Shown piece by piece: positions 57,159 to 64,000 of a stretch of 64,000 nucleotides of DNA. The stretch lies in contig JACRHS010000006.1 of NCBI GenBank assembly GCA_016217595.1, positions 20,372 to 84,371 of the forward strand. Reading direction: 5' to 3'. The notes under the pieces were generated by a model. It did no database searches and was not told where the DNA came from. It saw only the letters and a program-made list of their open reading frames with translations. Source of the stretch: Opitutia bacterium (GTDB lineage: Bacteria > Verrucomicrobiota > Verrucomicrobiia > Opitutales > Opitutaceae). Each line of letters opens with the position of its first letter. The first letter of the stretch is position 1. A program made the translations under genes and the position numbers.

Positions 57159-58519
57159 GCCGACGCATCGAGCGGGTGAAAGGCGTTCACCTCGTACGGC
57201 AGTCGGGTTAATCCGTGCACGATGTCCTGATCCGGCGCAGTGGACACTTCGATGACCGTCGCCGCCGCGATTCGCTGCCAGATGTTGTCATCACGCTCGC
57301 CGGCACCGCAACCGACATCCAACGTGTATTGCCCGGCCGCTATCTCGAGTTTGAAGCGCATGATCACCAGCCGACACTCGCCCGCCGGTATCGCAGCGAT
57401 CAACCGTCGCACCGCGCGCAGACCCACCGCAAATATCACCTGCCCATGCCGGTCGCGGAGCTCGGCGCCAGCGCTGACCAGGCGCGCATTCTTCTGCGCC
57501 CGCACCAACACCGCCAACCGGCACCACTCGCCCAGCTGAAAAACCGTGGAACTCTCGCCCGCTTCGTTGAGCAACCAAACGCGTTCAACCATCACCCCAC
57601 CATCGCCGAGCTTTTGCCGCCCGGTGAGATCCAACGGATGCACCGCCGGCAGAGCTGCTACGCCGAGATCACCTGTTGTCATGGCCGACGCATTGAGGTC
57701 GTTGCCCGCCGATGCCGCCATCGCGGTCATATATTCCCGGACGCAAGCCGCCGCATCGCCCAAATAGGCCATGCGCCCCTTGTCGAGCCACAGGGCGCGA
57801 TGGCAAAGATTCAGCACAAACGCTGTATCATGGGTGACGACCAGCAGAGTGATGCCACGTGCCAGTAGCTCGCGCAGACGGCGGTTGCATTTCTGCTGAA
57901 ACAGGATGTCGCCCACACTCAACGCCTCATCGATGATGAGAATGTCGGGGTCGACCGCCACAGCGACGGCAAACGCCACACGCATCAACATACCGGTCGA
58001 ATAGGTTTTGACCGGTTGTTCGATGAAATCGCCGATATCGGCAAACCGCTCGATCTCCTCCAGCTTGCGGTTCATCTCCGCCCGACCGATACCGAGGATC
58101 GAACCTGCGAGATAAATGTTCTCCCGGCCGGTGAACTCCGGATTGAACCCCGAGCCCAACTCCAACAGCGCCGTCACCCGGCCACGAATTTTCACCTCAC
58201 CGCTGCTCGCGCGCAAAGTGCCGGCGAGAATTTGCAGCAAGGTGCTTTTACCGGCGCCGTTGCGCCCGATGATGCCAAAAGCTTCGCCGCGCTTTACGGT
58301 GAAAGACACATCGCGCAACGCCGCCACCCCATCACTGCTGGTGACCGCACTGGCCTGCACTGCTCTGCCCAAGCCCAGTCCTTGCGCCAGCCAACGCAGC
58401 AATGGCACGTTGCGCTGATAGAGCTTATGCAGATAACTTACGCTAATAGCTGATTTATTGTCATTTACTAAATAATTTACATCGACTTTACCTGCATCCA
58501 TTTTCGAGAGCGTGCACAT
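57137..58519 (-). CDS. Polysaccharide ABC exporter ATPase (Wzt-like) with C-terminal sugar-binding domain
   Basis: 460 residues. An N-terminal nucleotide-binding domain with Walker A GRNGAGKST, Q-loop region LELGSGFNPEFTGRENIYLA, signature YSTGMLMRVAFAVA, Walker B ILIIDEALSVGD and VVTHDTAFV. A C-terminal Wzt-type beta-sandwich (about 290-445, with ERVWLLNEAGESS and QYTLDVGCGAGE) that recognises the end of the glycan chain. Several in-frame starts exist near the N-terminus; the region up to about residue 20 is unconserved. Convergent with and overlapping the Wzm-like gene by 22 bp. Confidence 0.91.
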   Translation of the reverse strand: MCTLSKMDAGKVDVNYLVNDNKSAISVSYLHKLYQRNVPLLRWLAQGLGLGRAVQASAVTSSDGVAALRDVSFTVKRGEAFGIIGRNGAGKSTLLQILAGTLRASSGEVKIRGRVTALLELGSGFNPEFTGRENIYLAGSILGIGRAEMNRKLEEIERFADIGDFIEQPVKTYSTGMLMRVAFAVAVAVDPDILIIDEALSVGDILFQQKCNRRLRELLARGITLLVVTHDTAFVLNLCHRALWLDKGRMAYLGDAAACVREYMTAMAASAGNDLNASAMTTGDLGVAALPAVHPLDLTGRQKLGDGGVMVERVWLLNEAGESSTVFQLGEWCRLAVLVRAQKNARLVSAGAELRDRHGQVIFAVGLRAVRRLIAAIPAGECRLVIMRFKLEIAAGQYTLDVGCGAGERDDNIWQRIAAATVIEVSTAPDQDIVHGLTRLPYEVNAFHPLDASAQMTSAK

Positions 58520-58606
58520 GTTCTGACGAATTTTAAATGAGTGGATTTTTTACGATTAACTTGTGCGGCAAGATCAAGCCTAGGCGAACTACAGACTGTT
58601 AAGCTT

Positions 58607-58644
58607 TTAAAACAAAAGAGGCGACCAGATAAACTGGTCGCCTC
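58607..58644 (-). terminator. Terminator after the haemagglutinin-like gene
   Basis: A perfect 11-bp stem, GAGGCGACCAG with CTGGTCGCCTC, and a 5-base loop. On the minus strand it is followed by TTTTGTTTT. It lies 35 bp beyond the stop of the 1208-codon gene. Confidence 0.9.
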
Positions 58645-58678
58645 TTCGCGGCGTAATAACAATCAACAAACAATCTGA

Positions 58679-61600
58679 TTAGGGCGTCGTCGGCCCTGTC
58701 AAGGTGCCTCCACCTGTGCTAACCGGGTTAAGGTTATTCAAGTTACCGGCCTTGCTTAACGCGGTGATATCTTTGGCACCTGGCGAATTAAGGGTAAAGA
58801 CACCACCGATAAACCACGGATTGGAAACCGTAATCGTACCAGTAGCATTCAATGTAACCGTACCGGTGAAATTACTACCACCTGTCCCACCTGTGGAGAT
58901 GTTACCATAGCTCGTAAGAGTGATCGGCCCACTGGCAGTGACTTGACTACCGGCGGACAGCACCATGCTGCTATTTTGAACGATGGTAATACCAGCGGCA
59001 CCGGCCTTGAAGCGCAATGCGCCAAACGAATTGCTAACATTGTTCAACACTACTGAGCCGGTGCCTGCGTCAAAGTAAGTGTCACCAGTTGCAGAAACCG
59101 GGCCATCAGAATCGATCACACCATTGGCACTATTGACAACTGTGAGCGCTCCTGCTGCGGCCGAGCCAGTACCCAAACGTGTATTGCCGACGCTATCCAG
59201 TAGGTAAGTAGCAGCACCGGAGTTAAATGTCACAGTACCACCAAACGCATTGCCTGTTGCATCAAGCGTGATATCTCCAGCAGTAGCAGTCAGGGAGGCT
59301 GCACCGCCTGCAACAATACCTGTATTCCCTGTGTCGATGATCGAACCCGCGGTAGATACCGCTGTAAACGTGCCACCTGTACCAGCGGCAACAGAACTGA
59401 TGTTCAGCGTGCCAGCTTCCTTAATAGAAATATTGGCACCAGCAGCAGTGGCACCCGCTTTGGTTGAATCAAGAGTAACTTTACCGAAGTTATTACCGGT
59501 ATTAGCGAGAGTGATAGCTGCGCCATCAGTCTTAACGTTTAGGTCACCATTGATCCAGATGGTATTGCTAGCAGCAGTCTGCGTGACGGCCTTTCCAGCA
59601 GCTCCACTTGTATCCACAATCAAACCTCCGCCCGTCACTGCTACGTTACCCAACTTGGTAGCGACAGGGTTGACCAATTTACTGGCATTTTTTGCCGTAA
59701 TTACGACTGATGAGGTAACATTATTCGCCGCATTATCGAGCGTGACAGCCCCATTGCTAGCGGTAAAGGTAGCCGCACCAGTCCCACCCACAGACGTAGC
59801 ACCTGTCTGGATAATGCTACCCGCATCTGCAGTGGCAGTAAGGTTTTTATTGGCTGCCGTAACGGTAACTGCACCCAAATTCAGCGTACCACCTTCGCGG
59901 ATTGTTACATCACCGTCTGTAGCAGTAATAGCTACCGCGCCGAAGTTATTGCCGGCGTGACTGATTGTGACGGCCTTACCTGCATTAAACGCCACATTAC
60001 CAAAGGTAGAAATCCCTGTATCAACACTATCTACGACGTTACCAGCAGTCGCGGCAAAAGTCGCCAGACCAGTGGTTGTCAGGTTAATTCCAGCGCCCAA
60101 GGTAAGATTGCTGGTTGTTGAGGTAATGGTCGCGGTGCCTGTACCTGATTGCGTGGCATTAGCGAGCGTCAAGGCATTGCTATCAGTGATCGATACGACC
60201 GAAGCTCCGGAAGCCGAATAACCAAGCGTAGTATAGTCACCCGTAACAGTAAGATTATTGGCTGCAACATTAAACGTCGCCACACCTGACACGGGATTTG
60301 TCGTCCCTACGGTTGTAGCAACCGTATTCTTCAATGTGAAATCCTTTGCGCGTGTGATGGATGTGGTCGCGATTGCATTGCTTTGACCCATGGTAACATT
60401 ACCCGGGGCTGTTGCAGAACCTGCTTCGAAAGTAGCAGTGCCTGTGGCAGTAACAACGCCAGAATTCACAATATCACCGGCCAAACTTCTAGCGTTAACA
60501 TCAGCAGCGGTGATAGTACCAAGATTAAGAGTGGTGTTTTCAATTACGGTCAGTGTACCTGTGCCCACATTGGAGATAATTTTTCCAAAAGAAGAGCTGG
60601 TAGATGCAGCTGTACCCAAGCTCACATTAGCATTTGTGGTATTGAGGGTCACATCACTACCAATCGTGACATTGTTAGCTGTCGTGCTGATAGTGCCTCC
60701 CGTTGAGGTCAGCGAGAGTGCTCCACCAAAAGAAAGCGTATCAGCGGCAGCGGAACCAATTGTGATATTACCAGCTGCTGTGATCGTGGTTCCAGCAGAG
60801 GTAGCTGTGCCAGTATCCAAGATCACTGCGTTTGTGTCTACTACAGTAATGCCACTCGCACCATTTTTCAGAACCAGTTTAGCGAAGTCGTTGCCGGCTG
60901 TTCCAAGTGTGATAGTTTTGGCATCAAACGTTGCCTTAGTGGCTGAGGTGATTGCACCTGTTTGGGTGATATTACCACCGGTTGATGTGACTGTTGCAGT
61001 TGGAGCCGTCAACGCACCGGTCAGTACGACATTGCCTGACGCTGACAGGCTCGCACTCGTAGCGGCTGAAATGGCAGCGCCGGCAGTGATTGTGCCGCCT
61101 GTTGTGGAAACAATAAGATCTTTGACTGCAGCAATAGCAGGAAGTGTCAGATTGCCTGTGCCATTAATTGTAACTGTGCCAGTAGCATTAGATGCAAGGG
61201 CCGCAAATGTAACCGCACCGGTAGTATTCACTGTGATATTCTTGCCGGCTGCTGTGGCAGAAAGAGAAACAGCGCCCGTACTGGTGACAGCACCAGAGTT
61301 GCTTAAGCTACCCCCTGTCGATGTGACACCAAGAGTACCAGAAATAGTGGACGCGCCGAGTGCCAAATCATTGGCATCGGTGATCAATGTATTACCACCT
61401 GTAGCAGAAACCGTGACTGAATCACCATCCAAAGTGATAGTACCCGTGCCTGCATTGATAGTAGTTGTCTTTGCTGCAGTGTTAGCAACAAATCCACTTG
61501 CTGTCGTGGTACTAACATTACCATTCGCCGTAGCCAAATTGGCATTCCCCTTAACTGTTGTAATATTTGTGCCCGCGAGCTCAAGCGCACCGCCAGCGGT

Positions 61601-62305
61601 CGCCACGTCTAGATTGCCACCAGCACCGCTCGTTGCATTAACAGAAAGAGCAGAACCTTGACCCAAGCGAGCAGTGCCACCCATGGAGCGGACATACAAA
61701 TTACCGCTAATGGTGGCTCCGACATCAACGGCGTTACCAACGAGGTAAACATTGCCGTTACCACCGACCGTGGTGATCGTGGCCGCACCCGCAGCCCCTA
61801 CCGTAACACCTGCTGTGGTTGTTCCCACATAGCTCAAGTCGCCATTGGCCGCAAAGTAGCCATCTGGCTCCTGCACTGTGCTAAGAACTAGACCAGCCAC
61901 ATTGATGTTAGCATTATTTGTGACTGTAATGCCGGTAGGATTAAGAATGAATACCTTACCATTCGAGGTAATAACACCATCAATGGTCGTCGCAGTCCCA
62001 CCAGTAACCCGGTTCAAAACCGCAGAGGTAGCATCGGGGAGAAAGAAATTAACCGACTCACCACTATTGAGAGTATGGCCAGCTGAACCAAAGGCAGTCC
62101 ACGTGAGGATAGCCTTATTGGGCGCAGTGACATTTAAGGTGGAGCCCGCCGTCTGGAATGTTACTCCAGCAGTGGTTGACACATTGGCGGAAGTCGTGCC
62201 GGGGAGAGCCCACAGCGGCGCAGGTAGCGTCGCCAAGGGACCCGCGACCAGCGCAGTGAGAAACAACTTTCTCACGGACAAGCTAGCAATCGGTTTATTC
62301 TTCAT
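58679..62305 (-). CDS. Filamentous-haemagglutinin-like secreted repeat protein
   Basis: 1208 residues. Signal peptide at 1-33 (LFLTALVAGPLATLPAPLWA). Residues 35-145 match the TPS secretion domain of TpsA exoproteins: ILTWTAFGSAGHTLNSGESV, NFFLPDATSAVLNRVTGG, then GKVFILNPTGITVTNNANIN and VAGLVLST. The remaining thousand residues are Gly/Ala/Thr/Asn-rich beta-helix repeats such as GNVSTTTASGFVANTAAKTT. No Cys, no C-terminal autotransporter barrel and no PEP-CTERM anchor are seen. The protein is probably secreted or displayed as an adhesin or matrix fibre, but no TpsB porin gene is in the window. Base composition is visibly less GC-rich than the surroundings. Confidence 0.82.
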   Translation of the reverse strand: MKNKPIASLSVRKLFLTALVAGPLATLPAPLWALPGTTSANVSTTAGVTFQTAGSTLNVTAPNKAILTWTAFGSAGHTLNSGESVNFFLPDATSAVLNRVTGGTATTIDGVITSNGKVFILNPTGITVTNNANINVAGLVLSTVQEPDGYFAANGDLSYVGTTTAGVTVGAAGAATITTVGGNGNVYLVGNAVDVGATISGNLYVRSMGGTARLGQGSALSVNATSGAGGNLDVATAGGALELAGTNITTVKGNANLATANGNVSTTTASGFVANTAAKTTTINAGTGTITLDGDSVTVSATGGNTLITDANDLALGASTISGTLGVTSTGGSLSNSGAVTSTGAVSLSATAAGKNITVNTTGAVTFAALASNATGTVTINGTGNLTLPAIAAVKDLIVSTTGGTITAGAAISAATSASLSASGNVVLTGALTAPTATVTSTGGNITQTGAITSATKATFDAKTITLGTAGNDFAKLVLKNGASGITVVDTNAVILDTGTATSAGTTITAAGNITIGSAAADTLSFGGALSLTSTGGTISTTANNVTIGSDVTLNTTNANVSLGTAASTSSSFGKIISNVGTGTLTVIENTTLNLGTITAADVNARSLAGDIVNSGVVTATGTATFEAGSATAPGNVTMGQSNAIATTSITRAKDFTLKNTVATTVGTTNPVSGVATFNVAANNLTVTGDYTTLGYSASGASVVSITDSNALTLANATQSGTGTATITSTTSNLTLGAGINLTTTGLATFAATAGNVVDSVDTGISTFGNVAFNAGKAVTISHAGNNFGAVAITATDGDVTIREGGTLNLGAVTVTAANKNLTATADAGSIIQTGATSVGGTGAATFTASNGAVTLDNAANNVTSSVVITAKNASKLVNPVATKLGNVAVTGGGLIVDTSGAAGKAVTQTAASNTIWINGDLNVKTDGAAITLANTGNNFGKVTLDSTKAGATAAGANISIKEAGTLNISSVAAGTGGTFTAVSTAGSIIDTGNTGIVAGGAASLTATAGDITLDATGNAFGGTVTFNSGAATYLLDSVGNTRLGTGSAAAGALTVVNSANGVIDSDGPVSATGDTYFDAGTGSVVLNNVSNSFGALRFKAGAAGITIVQNSSMVLSAGSQVTASGPITLTSYGNISTGGTGGSNFTGTVTLNATGTITVSNPWFIGGVFTLNSPGAKDITALSKAGNLNNLNPVSTGGGTLTGPTTP

Positions 62306-63677
62306 GTGGGTGGATAATAAGGCTGTTGTTGAGTTACGGTATTATGCCGTTACGAGAAGGCAGAAAGCGAAACGGCGGCACTCTTGGCAAGCCTAATTTC
62401 ACACATCCCCCCAGCGGCTAGAACAGACTAACGAGAACAATCTGCCCTCAGCGGCCCGATTCAGACTCAAACGCTGACCTCCAGAGAACTTAATCCAACA
62501 GGAGCGCAACCGTTGAGATGATGCTAAAAATCACTAGTAACTTATTATGTGCTATTTCTGCATCTCTACGAGTGTTTAGTTTATCTTATCTGTGGTAGTT
62601 GCATTACGACTGGCCGTGCAGAACATTCCTGCGCTTGATCAATTACTCAGCGGGGGCAGGGACATTGTGCTTAAACGACAAGAGCACTGTTCCAAGCGTT
62701 TTGCGGTACCGATGCCAAGCAGGCGACGCCTCCATCAAGCCGCACTTAAGGTGCCAATTGAGGCTTGCGATGCCCAAACACTCGCTACTGATTCGCATGA
62801 ACGCGGCAAAGCACGACATGCATCAGATACAGGCCCAGTAATCGGGAGATGAGGCCGCGCAGCCGTCGGGGACTTCATCATGCCAGCAATGCCGACACGC
62901 TTGTCGCGAACACAGGCGCATGAGCTTTGCGCCGCAATCGACAAACGGAGGATGCAGCTCAAATGGATCAAAAAAGTTGACCACTGGAAGCCTGAGAGGT
63001 GCTACTGTTTGAACGAGCCAGAAGATCCAAGACTGACGATGAAGGAGCCGTGCGCGATCCTTGTGTTGCCAAGCCCGAGCTTCTGCCATACGCCGCGCCC
63101 CGAGTCGGAGGAAACTTGCCGCCTGTTGGCGTCGATCATGAGATTTATCTAGCATATCCACTCTTTGGCGACAGGTAGATGACGGACTGGATGCGGCCGC
63201 AGATTTTCCCTGTGAACCGCAAACCATGTCCACTGGCCTATGCGGAGCGATCGGACTCGATGGCGATCGGATCATAGACGCTGCGCTATCGCCGGCATCA
63301 GGCGCATCCGGATTGCCCGTATCTGTGGCTCGCTCCGATGGCAATCCTGCCATATCAACTTTGGGCGAGCATCACGCATCTGTCATAGCCCGGCGGGCAC
63401 GCGCATCTGCGTGCGGTGCTCTACTGGATGAAACTTAAATATTTTTTTAATTTGCTTTACTATAAGGCATTAGATCGTTTATTCACAAATCTGGAATGTC
63501 AGAGATTGTGACTCCCGCCTTAGCCAGACTCATGGAGTAGCAACGATCTAGTTTGAGAGATCCATGAGGTGGCGAAGCCCGCCGTCATGGGTTCGCTGTA
63601 GTAGCCAGAGAGGCGTGGTCCTAGTGTTCTGAGCGATTAAAGCGTGCAATAAGTCAGCAGCTCTGATCTCCTGCGTG
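62306..63677. other. 1.37-kb region with no supported gene
   Basis: Contains the haemagglutinin promoter region (AT-rich 62515-62600) and then mixed sequence. Frames such as 62823-63353 on the minus strand lack domain signal, are interrupted in their alternatives, and look like chance or decayed sequence. Given the IS630 gene at the right edge, it may be an eroded insertion-sequence neighbourhood, but I cannot show that. Confidence 0.5.
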
Positions 63678-64000
63678 ATGGCCCATGGCAGACCCCTGGT
63701 GGAATTGGTGTTAAGTGCGGAAGAATCCGCCAAGCTCACGACCATGGCCCGGCGGCCAAAGTCGGATCAACGCAGCGCGTTGCGCGCGAGGATCGTGTTG
63801 GATTGCGCGCGCGGGCTGAGCAACACCGCGGTGGCGAAGCGTTACGCGGTGACGCTGGCGACGGTCGGCAAGTGGCGGCAGCGGTTCGTGACGCAGCGGC
63901 TTGCCGGTTTGGGCGATGCGCCGCGGCCGGGACAACCACGCAAGATCACGGATGCCAAAATCGAGGCCGTTGTCACGCGCACCCTGGAGAGGAAGCCCGC
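63678..64000 (+). mobile_element. IS630-family transposase, 3' end outside window
   Basis: 107 codons are visible, open to the window edge. The protein starts AHGRPLVELVLSAEESAKLT, then RPKSDQRSALRARIVLDCA, GLSNTAVAKRYAVTLATVGK, WRQRFVTQRLAGLGDAPRPG and KITDAKIEAVVTRTL. This is the N-terminal helix-turn-helix of IS630/Tc1-type transposases with the RARIVL and DxPRPGxPRxI signatures. The DDE catalytic domain lies beyond the edge. ATG at 63678 was chosen because the conserved G-R-P...V-L-S-x-E-E stretch precedes the later ATG at 63744. No left terminal inverted repeat could be matched without the right end. Confidence 0.85.

Noticed and set aside
59250..61661. Plus-strand frames opposite the haemagglutinin-like gene (236 and 423 codons)
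   Set aside because: They are Val/Ala/Pro-rich shadows of the repetitive gene with no signal, start context or domain.
58679..62305. CRISPR or tandem DNA repeats within the haemagglutinin gene
   Set aside because: The repetition is at the protein-composition level (Gly/Ala/Thr strands); no regularly spaced identical DNA units were seen.
62823..63440. Possible transposase remnant
   Set aside because: Frames on both strands were read for DDE or HTH motifs of IS5, IS3, IS4 and IS630 families and none was found.

Overview
This 64 kb window is a high-G+C stretch of chromosome from a Gram-negative bacterium. I infer Verrucomicrobiota, most likely an Opitutaceae-type genome. The grounds are a quinol oxidase module built from alternative complex III (ACIII) plus a caa3 oxidase, outer-membrane and Lol/TolC-type genes, a pyruvate:ferredoxin oxidoreductase beside an aerobic chain, few visible Shine-Dalgarno sequences (leaders are pyrimidine-rich) and 'cacgaaagacacgaaa' intergenic repeats. 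No rRNA, tRNA or CRISPR array was seen.

Layout. 1-6.6 kb: surface-polysaccharide genes (GT4 glycosyltransferase cut by the window edge, FkbM-like methyltransferase, two GT2 glycosyltransferases meeting tail to tail, an O-antigen ligase/polymerase) followed by rodA. 6.7-8.5 kb: ribonuclease G/E. 8.8-11.7 kb: TspO, TerC with a decayed CNNM/CorC remnant in its wake, and a small secreted ExbD-like protein. 12.2-16.4 kb: a secreted GH38 alpha-mannosidase-like enzyme and a GreA-type factor. 16.7-18.5 kb: a two-gene DUF488 cassette of lower G+C. 18.6-25.6 kb: AsmA-like protein, small outer-membrane barrel, TonB-C-terminal-domain protein, a repeat-rich intergenic region and hemolysin III. 25.7-30.4 kb: nifJ and a dihydroorotate-dehydrogenase-like partner.

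30.5-51.5 kb is the respiratory supercluster. Read on the minus strand, the caa3 operon runs ctaA-ctaB-DUF420-ctaC-ctaD-ctaE-ctaF-ctaG. The ACIII operon runs small ORF-actA-actB-actC-actD-actE-actF-small membrane protein-CcoN-like-CcoO-like-cytochrome c. Between them on the plus strand lie a SCO copper chaperone and a histidine-rich exported protein. Together these genes would move electrons from quinol through ACIII and c-type cytochromes to the caa3 oxidase, with heme A synthesis and copper insertion encoded locally. The most unusual item is the CcoN-like protein. It keeps the fold-type sequence of a cbb3 oxidase catalytic subunit but appears to lack every heme and CuB histidine, several being replaced by Glu or Arg, while its CcoO-like partner keeps its heme c motif.

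51.6-58.5 kb: a four-gene export system (TolC, HlyD-type adaptor, FtsX-type permease, LolD-type ATPase), then a polysaccharide ABC exporter whose permease and ATPase genes converge and overlap. 58.7-62.3 kb: a 1208-residue haemagglutinin-like secreted repeat protein. 62.3-63.7 kb holds no gene I recognise, and an IS630-family transposase runs off the right edge.
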